From Nocardioides sp. YIM 152315 (lineage in GTDB: Bacteria; Actinomycetota; Actinomycetes; Propionibacteriales; Nocardioidaceae), in assembly GCF_029210375.1 (NCBI RefSeq), contig NZ_JARGER010000007.1, forward strand, positions 1-64,000: 64,000 nucleotides of DNA, written 5' to 3'. Below are positions 37,066-45,239 of the stretch, piece after piece. Within the stretch, counting starts at the first letter, position 1; every line of letters starts with the position of its first letter. The notes under the pieces were generated by a model. The model did no database searches. It was given only the letters and a program-made list of their open reading frames with translations, and was not told the DNA's origin. The translations under genes were made by a program, and so were the position numbers.

Positions 37066-38555
37066 TGGCGGGCCCGCGGGTGGTCGTGGTCGGCGCGGGC
37101 TTCGGCGGTCTCGGCGTCGCGCACGCGTTGCGCGAGGCCGGGATCGGCGACGTGACCGTCCTGGAGCGGGCGGACGACGTCGGCGGGGTGTGGCGCGAGA
37201 ACACCTACCCCGGCGCCGCCTGCGACGTCCCGTCGCCGCTCTACTCGTGGTCGTGGGCGACCAACCCGACCTGGTCGCGCCGGTACTCGCCGCAGCCCGA
37301 GATCCTCGACTACATCCACCGGGTCGCCGGCGAGGGCGGTCTGCTCGACCTGGTGCGCACGGGCACCACGGTCACCGGGCTCGAGTACGCCGACGACCGG
37401 TGGCGGGTGTCGACCGACCGCGGTGACCTCGACGCCGACCTGGTCGTGGTCGCGACGGGGCAGCTGTCCAACCCGGTCGTGCCGCGGATCCCCGGCGCGG
37501 AGACCTTCGCCGGGCCGGCCTTCCACTCGGCCCGCTGGCGCCACGACCTCGACCTCGAGGGCAAGCGGGTCGCCGTGGTCGGCACCGGCGCGAGCGCGAT
37601 CCAGTTCGTGCCCGGGATCGTGGACCGCGTCGGGTCGATGGCGGTGTTCCAGCGGTCCGCGCCGTACGTCGTGCCGAAGCCGGACCGCGCGTTCACCGCC
37701 ACCCACCACCGGCTCTTCCGGTCCTACCCGGGGATCCCCGCCGGCGAGCGGCGGTTCTGGTTCTGGTTCACCGAGGGGTTCAACGGCGCGCTCGTGGGCT
37801 CCTCCCCCGCCGCGCGTCCGCTGATGGCCTACGCCCGGGCCCGGTGGTGGCTCCAGCTGCACCGCCAGGTCCGCGACGCCGGGCTCCGGCGCCGGCTGGT
37901 GCCCGATCACCCGATCGGCTGCAAGCGGATCCTCTTCTCCAACGACTGGTACCCCGCACTCGCGCGCGACCACGTCGACGTGGTCACCGCCGAGATCTCG
38001 CGGATCGAGCCCCACGGCGTGCGGACCGCCGACGGCCGCCTCCACCAGGCGGACGTGCTGATCTGGGGCACCGGCTTCGCGGCCACGGACTTCCTCGGCG
38101 GCCTCGACGTGCGCGGCGCCGAGGGCGTCTCGCTCGCGGACGTGTGGGCCGACGGGGCGCGGGCGCACCTCGGCATGACCGTGCCGGGCTTCCCGAACCT
38201 GTTCCGCGTCTACGGCCCCAACACCAACCTCGGCGGCAGCTCGATCATCGGCATGCTGGAGGCCCAGGCGACGTGGATCGCGCAGGTCGCCCGCCGGGTC
38301 CGCGACGGCCGGGCCCACCGGGTCGCGGTGCGCCGCGACGTCTGGGACGCGTACGACGCGGAGATGCGCACACGGCTCGCCGCGACCGTCTGGTCGGGCT
38401 GCGACAGCTGGTACCGCGACGGGCAGCGGATCACCACCAACTGGCCCGGCCTGGTCGCCGAGTACCGGGACCGCACCGCCACGGTCGACTGGTCGGAGCT
38501 CGAGGAGCTCAGCGAGACGGCTCCCAGGAGCGGACGGCCACCCACCGGACCGTGA
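37065..38555 (+). CDS. Flavin-containing Baeyer-Villiger-type monooxygenase
   Basis: A 496-residue class B flavoprotein monooxygenase. FAD motif GAGFGGLG near the N-terminus, the BVMO fingerprint FAGPAFHSARW (FxGxxxHxxxW), NADPH motif GTGASA and the ATG-type GTGFAATDF. Such enzymes insert oxygen beside a ketone or oxidise heteroatoms. With the preceding SDR it could turn an alcohol to a ketone to an ester, a common actinobacterial route for cyclic or steroid-like substrates; the substrate here is unknown. The 3' end overlaps the convergent transporter gene by 47 bases. Confidence 0.9.
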   Translation: MAGPRVVVVGAGFGGLGVAHALREAGIGDVTVLERADDVGGVWRENTYPGAACDVPSPLYSWSWATNPTWSRRYSPQPEILDYIHRVAGEGGLLDLVRTGTTVTGLEYADDRWRVSTDRGDLDADLVVVATGQLSNPVVPRIPGAETFAGPAFHSARWRHDLDLEGKRVAVVGTGASAIQFVPGIVDRVGSMAVFQRSAPYVVPKPDRAFTATHHRLFRSYPGIPAGERRFWFWFTEGFNGALVGSSPAARPLMAYARARWWLQLHRQVRDAGLRRRLVPDHPIGCKRILFSNDWYPALARDHVDVVTAEISRIEPHGVRTADGRLHQADVLIWGTGFAATDFLGGLDVRGAEGVSLADVWADGARAHLGMTVPGFPNLFRVYGPNTNLGGSSIIGMLEAQATWIAQVARRVRDGRAHRVAVRRDVWDAYDAEMRTRLAATVWSGCDSWYRDGQRITTNWPGLVAEYRDRTATVDWSELEELSETAPRSGRPPTGP

Positions 38556-39882
38556 CCGCCGCGGCGGCGAGGTAGAGCACCACGGAGCAGGCCGCCATCG
38601 CGTGCAGGCCGCTCAGGAAGCGGGCGGCGTGCGTCGGTGCTCCCGCCACGGCTCCGTAGACCGCGATGCCGATCGCGCCGGCGGCCTGGCGGGCCGTGTT
38701 GTTGGCGCCGGAGGCGAGCCCGCTCCGCTCCGGAGGCACGGCGCGCAGGGCCGCCGTCACGATCGCCGGCGTGAGCACGCCGAGCCCGATCCCCCAGAGC
38801 AGCAGCGCCGGGAGCAGCACGACGTACGGCGTCGAGGCGTCGGCCGGCAGGAGCAGCGCGAAGCCCCCGGCCGCGACGCCCAGCCCGACCGCAGCGGGGA
38901 CCCGCGGCCCCACCCGCCCGACGACCCGGCCCACCCCGGCGGCCATCAGCGTGAGCGGCAGGAAGAGCGGCAGCAGCGCGACGCCGGCGGCCAGCGCGGA
39001 GCGGTGCTGGACGGTCTGGAGGTAGAGCGTCACCAGGAAGAGCATCCCGAGCGTGGCCAGGTTCATCGTCCCGGCGACCCCGTTCGCGGCCACGAACGCA
39101 CGCTCGCGCAGCAGGGCCGGCGGCAGCATCGGGTCGGGCGACCGGCGCTCGACGGCCAGCAGCGCGCACGTCGCCCCGATCGCGACGACGCCGCCGAGCG
39201 CGGCGGTCGCCGCACGACCGCCGCCGGCCGCGACGACCGCCAGCACCGCGCCGGCGAGGGCCACGGCTCCGGCCACCGCCCCGGGGACGTCGACCCGGCG
39301 CCCGGTGTCGCGCCGTCCCGGCGGCACCGCGACCGTCACGGCCGCTGCGGCGGCCACCACGATCGGGACGTTCACGAGGAAGACCAGTCGCCACGAGGCG
39401 GCCTGCACCAGGACCCCGCCGAGCAGCGGACCTGCCGGCAGTGCGGCGCTGCCGACGGCCGCCCAGATGCCCACCGCGCGGGCCTGCTCCGCCTTCCCGG
39501 GGATCGCGTCACCCAGCAGGGCGAGGGTCCCGGGGAGGAGCAGCGCCGCGCCGATCCCCTGGGCCACGCGGCCACCGACGAGCACCGCGGTCGAGGGCGC
39601 CAGGCCGCACCCGAGCGAGGCGAGGCCGAACGTCGCGAGCCCGACCAGCACGATCCGTCGGTGACCCACGACGTCGCCCGCCGTGCCGGCCGCGAGCAGC
39701 AGCGCGGCCAGCGCGACGGCGTACCCGTCCACGACCCACTGCAGCCCGGCGACGCCGGCGCCGAGGTCGTGCCCGATCGACGGGAGCGCGACATTGACGA
39801 CGGTGACGTCGAGCAGGACCACGAAGTAGCCCGAGCAGAGGGCCGGCAGCACCAGCCGGGTGGCAGGAGGTCGCGGGGCCAT
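38509..39882 (-). CDS. MFS transporter, DHA2 (EmrB/QacA) type
   Basis: A 457-residue polytopic protein with about 13-14 helices. The DHA2 hallmarks are LDVTVVNVALPSIGHDL in helix 1, GHRRIVLVGL in the loop 2-3 motif, and LPGTLALLGDAIPGKAEQARAVG, with PPERSGLASGANNTARQ in the second half. Likely a proton-driven drug or metabolite exporter. ATG 39882 is preferred over upstream in-frame starts. It converges on the BVMO gene, with which it may share a substrate by proximity only. Confidence 0.9.
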   Translation of the reverse strand: MAPRPPATRLVLPALCSGYFVVLLDVTVVNVALPSIGHDLGAGVAGLQWVVDGYAVALAALLLAAGTAGDVVGHRRIVLVGLATFGLASLGCGLAPSTAVLVGGRVAQGIGAALLLPGTLALLGDAIPGKAEQARAVGIWAAVGSAALPAGPLLGGVLVQAASWRLVFLVNVPIVVAAAAAVTVAVPPGRRDTGRRVDVPGAVAGAVALAGAVLAVVAAGGGRAATAALGGVVAIGATCALLAVERRSPDPMLPPALLRERAFVAANGVAGTMNLATLGMLFLVTLYLQTVQHRSALAAGVALLPLFLPLTLMAAGVGRVVGRVGPRVPAAVGLGVAAGGFALLLPADASTPYVVLLPALLLWGIGLGVLTPAIVTAALRAVPPERSGLASGANNTARQAAGAIGIAVYGAVAGAPTHAARFLSGLHAMAACSVVLYLAAAAVTVRWVAVRSWEPSR

Positions 39883-39911
39883 GCCGCCCACCGTGCCACC
39901 TGCCGGGGACG

Positions 39912-40340
39912 TCAGGCGGGGCCGCCCCCGGCGACGTTGACCATCCAGCCCACGCCGTACCTGTCCGTGAGGTCGCCGAACGAATCGCCCCACGGCGCCT
40001 TCTCGAGCGGCACGTGGACGGTGCCGCCGTCGGCGAGCGCGTCGAACCAGCGCCGCAAGGTGGCCTCGTCGTCGCCGCTCAGCGAGATGCGGCCGTTCGA
40101 GAAGTCGCCCTCCATGTGGGCCGGGACGTCGGAGCCCATCAGCTGCACGGAGTCGGAGACGCCCAGGGACGAGTGCATCACGTTGTCGGCCTCGGACGCG
40201 GTGATGCCCATCTGCTCGAAGCCGCCCATGTCGCCGTACGTCGTCACGTCGAGCTGCCCGCCGAGGACGGACTGGTAGAAGGTCATCGCCTCGCGCGCCT
40301 GGCCGCGGAAGCTCAGGTAGGGATTCAGCTGGGTGCTCAT
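39912..40340 (-). CDS. VOC superfamily protein, PhnB/glyoxalase-like
   Basis: A 142-residue protein of the vicinal oxygen chelate fold, PhnB type: NPYLSFRGQAREAMTFYQSVLGG at the start and a C-terminal DRYGVGWMVNVA. PhnB-like proteins of this type are widespread and mostly uncharacterised. GGAGGAGAGCGAC precedes ATG 40340, a strong ribosome-binding site that argues against longer starts. Confidence 0.9.
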   Translation of the reverse strand: MSTQLNPYLSFRGQAREAMTFYQSVLGGQLDVTTYGDMGGFEQMGITASEADNVMHSSLGVSDSVQLMGSDVPAHMEGDFSNGRISLSGDDEATLRRWFDALADGGTVHVPLEKAPWGDSFGDLTDRYGVGWMVNVAGGGPA

Positions 40341-40430
40341 GTCGCTCTCCTCCATCGGGGTCGGTGCAGGTCTCGACCGCCGATCGGCTCCGAACTCATC
40401 GCCGTCGGCCGGGACGAGCCCACCCGTTCC

Positions 40431-40466
40431 GGGGTGGTGCCGACCACCCCCACCCGTGGCTACCTT
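40431..40466 (+). promoter_or_regulatory. Palindrome and leaderless promoter before the lipoprotein-dcu operon
   Basis: GGGGTGGT-GCCG-ACCACCCC (40431-40450) is a perfect 8-base inverted repeat with a four-base spacer. TACCTT (40461-40466) follows and ends 6 bases before ATG 40473. The palindrome sits near the -35 position, where an activator or repressor could act. Confidence 0.6.
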
Positions 40467-40472
40467 CCGCTC

Positions 40473-40922
40473 ATGACCAGGCGGCGTACGCCGACGTCCG
40501 GGCGCTCGGGGACTCGAGGGGTGGCGGCCACCCTCGCCCTCGGCACGGTGCTGCTCTGCGGGTGCGGCGAGGCCCGCGTCGACGCCGCGGACGACCTGTG
40601 CGTGCAGTACGACCAGCTCGTCGAGAAGGCCGACTCGCTCCAGGAGATCGATCCCGACACGGCCACGGTCGGCGAGGTCCGCGACCAGGTCGAGGAGGTC
40701 CAGGACCAGCTCGACGCGCTGCAGGCGGTCGCGGAGGGTCAGCTGGACACGCTGATCTCGACGCTCCGGACCGCGGTCGGAGACCTGGTGGCCGCTGCCA
40801 GCGACGCCGGCCAGGAGGCGCTCGACGTGGCCCGGCCGCTGATCGAGGACACCGTCGACGACGTGAGGGAGGCGTGGGCGACGCTCGAGCAGGCCGCCGA
40901 CGTCAAGTGCGGGGAGGCGTGA
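40473..40922 (+). CDS. Small lipoprotein with coiled-coil body
   Basis: A 149-residue protein with a basic N-terminus, a hydrophobic signal and a lipobox-like LLCGC (around residues 28-32), then an acidic, helical, coiled-coil-prone region rich in Asp/Glu/Val/Leu heptads (EVRDQVEEVQDQLDALQAV). Two cysteines remain near the ends (C44 region and C146). No family recognised. It overlaps the Dcu transporter start, so it may assist or gate transport, but that is inference. TACCTT 6 bases before the ATG suggests a leaderless mRNA. Confidence 0.8.
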   Translation: MTRRRTPTSGRSGTRGVAATLALGTVLLCGCGEARVDAADDLCVQYDQLVEKADSLQEIDPDTATVGEVRDQVEEVQDQLDALQAVAEGQLDTLISTLRTAVGDLVAAASDAGQEALDVARPLIEDTVDDVREAWATLEQAADVKCGEA

Positions 40923-42364
40923 TGAGTGCAGATGACGTGAAGTTCGTGGTCGAGGCGGTCGTCGTCCTCGGCTGCATCGTGATGGGCACCCGCGCCGGTG
41001 GTGTCGGCGTCGGACTCTGGGGTGGTCTCGGCACCGCCGTCCTCGTCTTCGGGTTCGGGGAGGCCCCGGGCGAGCCGCCGGCCGCCGCGATGGCGATCAT
41101 CCTGGCCGTCGTCACGGCGGCGGCGATGATGCAGGCCGCCGGGGGCATCGACTGGATGGTCGCGATGGCCGCCCGGGTGATCGAGAAGCGGCCTCACCAG
41201 ATCACGCTGATCGCGCCGCTGACCGCGTTCGTCTTCTCGATCGGCGCCGGGACGAGCAACATCATCTACCCGTTGCTCCCGGTCATCTACGACGTCTCCT
41301 ACCGCAACCACATCCGGCCCGCGCGGCCGCTGACGGTCACCGTCGTGCAGTCCGGCATGGCGCTCGCCGCGTCGCCGGTCTCGGCGGCGATGGCCGCGAT
41401 GCTCACGCTGACCGACGTCACGCCGTACGACCTCGGCCTGACGGAGATCCTCGCGATCACGCTGCCGGCCTGCGTCGTCGGCATCGTCGTCACCTCGCTC
41501 GTGGTGAACCGGATGTGGAAGGACCTCGACGACGACCCCGAGGTCCAGGCGAGGATCGCCGCCGGAGAGCTCGCGGCGCCCGGCGTGACGTTCGCCGCCG
41601 CACCCGCCCCGGTCCCCGCGGGCGCGGCGGCGGACACACCGTCGCCGCCCAGCGGGTCGGCCGGCGCCGGCGCTGACGTGACCGCCTCGGCCGGTCTCAC
41701 CTACACCGCCGCGGGACGCAACTCCGCCCTGGCGTTCTTCGCCGGCGTCGTGATGATCGTGATCCTCGGGCTCTTCCCCGACCTGCGGCCGGCGTTCGAG
41801 GTCGAGGGCGAGGGCAGCGTGTCGATCGACATGACCACGACGATCGTGATGGTCATGTTCGCCGTGGGCGTCGCCATCCTCTTCCTCGGCCGGCCGAACG
41901 TCGCCGAGGTGCCCGACCAGTCGGTGTTCAAGGCCGGCATGATCTCCGCGATCGCGCTCTTCGGGATCGCATGGCTGACCGCGACGTTCATCTCGGCCCA
42001 CCAGGAGCAGATCATCGACACCATCGGGAGCTGGGTCACCGACGTGAAGGTGCTCTTCGCCCTGGCCGTCTTCCTCGTCGCGGCGCTGACGACGAGCCAG
42101 TCCACCGCGACCCGGACCATCGTGCCGATCGGACTGGCCGCCGGGCTGTCGCCCGGACTCGTCACCGGCATGTGGGCCGGCGCCCTCAGCGGCGTCTACA
42201 CGCTGCCCGCCAACGGCACGCAGATCGCGGCCGCCAACTTCGACCTCAGCGGGACCACGAAGCTCGGCAACAAGCTGCTCGACCACAGCTTCTTCGTCCC
42301 GATGCTGATCATGACCGTCGTGACCGTCGCCGTCGGCGCCGTGATCGGCTCGGTCTTCTTCTAG
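40922..42364 (+). CDS. Anaerobic C4-dicarboxylate transporter, DcuA/DcuB family
   Basis: A 480-residue, multi-helix carrier of the Dcu family, recognised from GAGTSNIIYPLLPVIYDVSYRNHIRPARP and SPVSAAMAAM. Dcu proteins exchange fumarate, succinate, malate or aspartate across the membrane. A low-complexity Ala/Pro/Gly segment (about residues 215-258) splits the protein midway and is unusual. ATG 40922 overlaps the lipoprotein stop (TGATG). An M20 dipeptidase follows 21 bases on, so the operon could import peptides or amino acids as dicarboxylates; this is inference. Confidence 0.88.
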   Translation: MSADDVKFVVEAVVVLGCIVMGTRAGGVGVGLWGGLGTAVLVFGFGEAPGEPPAAAMAIILAVVTAAAMMQAAGGIDWMVAMAARVIEKRPHQITLIAPLTAFVFSIGAGTSNIIYPLLPVIYDVSYRNHIRPARPLTVTVVQSGMALAASPVSAAMAAMLTLTDVTPYDLGLTEILAITLPACVVGIVVTSLVVNRMWKDLDDDPEVQARIAAGELAAPGVTFAAAPAPVPAGAAADTPSPPSGSAGAGADVTASAGLTYTAAGRNSALAFFAGVVMIVILGLFPDLRPAFEVEGEGSVSIDMTTTIVMVMFAVGVAILFLGRPNVAEVPDQSVFKAGMISAIALFGIAWLTATFISAHQEQIIDTIGSWVTDVKVLFALAVFLVAALTTSQSTATRTIVPIGLAAGLSPGLVTGMWAGALSGVYTLPANGTQIAAANFDLSGTTKLGNKLLDHSFFVPMLIMTVVTVAVGAVIGSVFF

Positions 42365-42385
42365 CCGGTCTGCCAGGGAGGACAC

Positions 42386-43741
42386 ATGGAGCTCCAGGAC
42401 ATCGAGAAGAAGGCGGCGGCGATGATGCCGTCGCTGATCGACCAGCTCGAGCGGCTGGTCGCCGTGCCGTCGGTGGCGTTCCCCGGCTATCCCGCCGAGC
42501 CCGTGCACGAGATGGCGCGGACCACCCTCGACCTCTTCCGCGAGGCCGGCTTCCGCGACGCGCGGCTGATGGAGGTCCCGTCCGGCTACCCCCCGATCTA
42601 CGCCGAGCACCCCGGACCCGAGGGGTCTCCGGTCGTCATGCTCTACGCGCACTACGACGTGCAGCCGGCACCCGCGGACCAGGGATGGACGTCGGACCCG
42701 TGGACGGCCACCCGCAAGGACGACGGCCGGGTCTACGGTCGCGGCGCCGCGGACGACAAGGGCGGCCTGGTCGCGCACCTCGGCACGATGCGCGTCTTCG
42801 ACGGCTGGCCCCCGTGCACCGTCAAGCTGATCCTCGAGGGGATGGAGGAGACCGAGAGCAACCTCGAGGCGTTCGTCGAGGCACATCCGGAGCTCTTCCA
42901 GTGCGACGTCTTCATCGTCTGCGACATGGGCAACCTCGCCGTCGGCGAGCCCGTGCTCACCACGGCGCTGCGCGGCGACGTCGCGTGCGTGGTCACCGTC
43001 CGCACGCTCCAGCACCCCCTGCACTCGGGAGTCTTCGGCGGTCCCGCGCCCGACGCGATGATGGCGCTCGCCCGCCTGCTGGCCACGCTGCACGACGACG
43101 CCGGCAACGTGGCCGTCGCCGGCGTCTCGAGCGGCGAGTGGACCGGCGCGGACCTGAGCGCCGCGGACTTCGAGGCGAGCGCCGACCTCGTCGAGGGGGT
43201 CCGCCTCTCGGGCACGGGCAGCATCGGCACGCAGCTGTGGTCGCGGCCGTCGGTCTCGGCGATCGGCGTCGACATGACGAACATCGCCGGGTCGTCCAAC
43301 GTCCTCGTGCCGGAGGCGCGGGCCAAGCTCTCGATGCGGATCGTCCCGGGCTCCGACCCGGTCCGCGAGCTCGACGCGCTGGTCGCGCACCTCGAGTCGC
43401 ACGCGCCGTACGGCGCCCAGGTGGAGGTGCAGCGCACCAAGCAGGCGCCACCCTTCCGGTGCGCCACCGACGGCCCCGGGTACGACGCGGCCCGGACCGC
43501 CCTCGCCGAGGCGTACGGCAAGCCGGCGGCCGAGGCCGGGTCGGGCGGTTCGATCCCGCTGCTGCGCACCCTCCAGCAGGCGTGCCCCGGCGCGGAGTTC
43601 ATCCTGTGGGGTCCCGAGGACGTGGCGAAGTCCCGGATCCACGCGTCCGACGAGAGCGTGGACCCAAGCGAGATCGAGAAGATGGTCGTCGCCCAGTCGC
43701 GGCTGCTGGTCCACCTCGCCGCGAGCGCGGACGCTCGATGA
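42386..43741 (+). CDS. M20 family dipeptidase
   Basis: A 451-residue zinc peptidase of the M20 family. Metal and catalytic residues are visible: the histidine in LYAHYDVQP, D in GRGAADDKGG, the catalytic EE in LEGMEETES, the D in CDMGN, and the histidine in KSRIHASDES. The insert about residues 205-330 is the dimerisation domain. It resembles succinyl-diaminopimelate desuccinylase or carnosinase-like dipeptidases acting on free di- or N-acylated amino acids. The ATG has AGGGAGG upstream, and the stop overlaps the next ATG. Confidence 0.92.
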   Translation: MELQDIEKKAAAMMPSLIDQLERLVAVPSVAFPGYPAEPVHEMARTTLDLFREAGFRDARLMEVPSGYPPIYAEHPGPEGSPVVMLYAHYDVQPAPADQGWTSDPWTATRKDDGRVYGRGAADDKGGLVAHLGTMRVFDGWPPCTVKLILEGMEETESNLEAFVEAHPELFQCDVFIVCDMGNLAVGEPVLTTALRGDVACVVTVRTLQHPLHSGVFGGPAPDAMMALARLLATLHDDAGNVAVAGVSSGEWTGADLSAADFEASADLVEGVRLSGTGSIGTQLWSRPSVSAIGVDMTNIAGSSNVLVPEARAKLSMRIVPGSDPVRELDALVAHLESHAPYGAQVEVQRTKQAPPFRCATDGPGYDAARTALAEAYGKPAAEAGSGGSIPLLRTLQQACPGAEFILWGPEDVAKSRIHASDESVDPSEIEKMVVAQSRLLVHLAASADAR

Positions 43742-45225
43742 CCGGCGGGCGCCGGAGCGGCGTACTCCTCGCGACCTGCATCTCCACGCTGGTCGTCAAC
43801 GCGAACACCTCCGCGGTCGCCATCCTGCTGCCGGCGATCAGCGACGACACCGGCATGTCGGTCAACACCCTGCAGTGGGCGGTCACGGGCTACTCGCTGG
43901 TGGGCGCGGCGGTGATCATCACCTCGGGCTCGCTCGGCGACGTCTTCGGTCGCAAGAGGGTCTTCCAGGCCGGCCTGCTGCTCTTCGTCGCCTCCTGCGT
44001 CCTCATCGCGCTCGCCGGATCGGGCGAGATGGTCATCGCCGGCCGGATGGTCCAGGGCGCGTCGGGGGCCACGATCCTGGCGTGCGGCATGAGCCTGCTC
44101 ACGGTCGCCTACAGCGGCCAGGAGCAGGTGCGCGCGGTCACGCTGTGGGGTGCCGCGGCAGCGGTCGGCGCCGCGGCCGGACCGCTCGTCGGCGGCGTGC
44201 TGGTCGACACGACCGGATGGCAGGGTCTCTTCTGGATCGACGCCGCGATCGCCGCGGCCTGCATGGTGCTCACGTTCGCGACCGTCGGCGAGTCCCGGGA
44301 CGCGGACCGGCCACGATCCGTGGACTACGTCGGCACCGTGCTGGTGGCCCTCACCCTCGGCCCGCTGATCCTCGCGCTCAGCAAGGGCAGCGACTGGGGC
44401 TGGGTCTCGGTCGCCACGATCGGGTGCGTGGTCGTGGCGCTCGCCGCGGGCTTCGGCTTCGTCCGGGTGGAGCGCCGCGTGGCTCTCCCCCTCCTCGACC
44501 TCGCCCTGCTGCGCAACCGGGTGCTCGTGGGCTCGACGATCGCGATCCTCATCGGCGCGGGCACGATCAACGCGCTCATGTACGTCCTCAGCCTCTACTT
44601 CCAGGACCCGACCACCTTGGACTTCAGCCCGCTCGAGGCGGGCGTCGCGACGCTGCCGGCCACCGTCGGCCTGGTGATCTCGGCGCCGCTGGTGCCACGT
44701 CTCGCCGCGAGGATCGGTGGCCGCGAGGTCGTCGGCATCGGCTTCCTGCTGACGGCGGTCGGGTTCGCCTGGATCGGGCTCGTGGACTCGTCGTGGCAGT
44801 ACGCCGCCTTCTTCATCCCCCTCGTCGCAGCCGCCGTCGGCATGGGTCTCTCCAACGGTCCCGCGTCGGCTGCGGCGACCGCGGCCGTCCCCGCCAACCA
44901 GGTCGGCGAGGCGTCGGGCGTGTCCAACATGGCGCGGTACGTCGGCGCGGCGGTCGCGACGGCGCTGGCCGCGACCCTCTACAGCACGGTGACGGCCGAC
45001 CGCGTCGCCGACGGGGAGGACACCGCGGCCGCGCTCGCGGCGGGACTCGGCACGACCGCCTGGGTGATGGCGGCACTCAGCCTCGCCGGCGTGGTGATGG
45101 CCGTCGTCATGGGCCGGCACCGCACCCCGCGCGGCACGCTCGCCGACTCGGCCGCGGCCGCCGCGTCGAGCAGCCACACGCTCCCGACGTCCGCCACGGC
45201 CGCGCCCGAGCTCGCCGACAGGTGA
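43738..45225 (+). CDS. MFS transporter, DHA2 type (second copy)
   Basis: A 495-residue exporter, about 14 helices. Motifs: VNTLQWAVTGYSLVGAAVIITSG in helix 2 region, GDVFGRKRVFQ loop motif, GAAAGPLVGGVLVDTTGWQGLFWID antiporter motif C. The Ala/Ser-rich C-terminal tail is cytoplasmic. The ATG overlaps the dipeptidase stop (ATGA), so it ends the lipoprotein-dcu-dipeptidase-MFS operon. It is not closely similar to the 38.5 kb transporter. Substrate unknown. Confidence 0.9.
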   Translation: MTGGRRSGVLLATCISTLVVNANTSAVAILLPAISDDTGMSVNTLQWAVTGYSLVGAAVIITSGSLGDVFGRKRVFQAGLLLFVASCVLIALAGSGEMVIAGRMVQGASGATILACGMSLLTVAYSGQEQVRAVTLWGAAAAVGAAAGPLVGGVLVDTTGWQGLFWIDAAIAAACMVLTFATVGESRDADRPRSVDYVGTVLVALTLGPLILALSKGSDWGWVSVATIGCVVVALAAGFGFVRVERRVALPLLDLALLRNRVLVGSTIAILIGAGTINALMYVLSLYFQDPTTLDFSPLEAGVATLPATVGLVISAPLVPRLAARIGGREVVGIGFLLTAVGFAWIGLVDSSWQYAAFFIPLVAAAVGMGLSNGPASAAATAAVPANQVGEASGVSNMARYVGAAVATALAATLYSTVTADRVADGEDTAAALAAGLGTTAWVMAALSLAGVVMAVVMGRHRTPRGTLADSAAAAASSSHTLPTSATAAPELADR

Positions 45226-45239
45226 CGTCGAGACCGGCG

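Noticed and set aside
38509..38555. 3' overlap of the BVMO and MFS genes as a sign of frameshift
   Set aside because: Both proteins end normally; convergent overlaps of this size are common in compact actinobacterial genomes.
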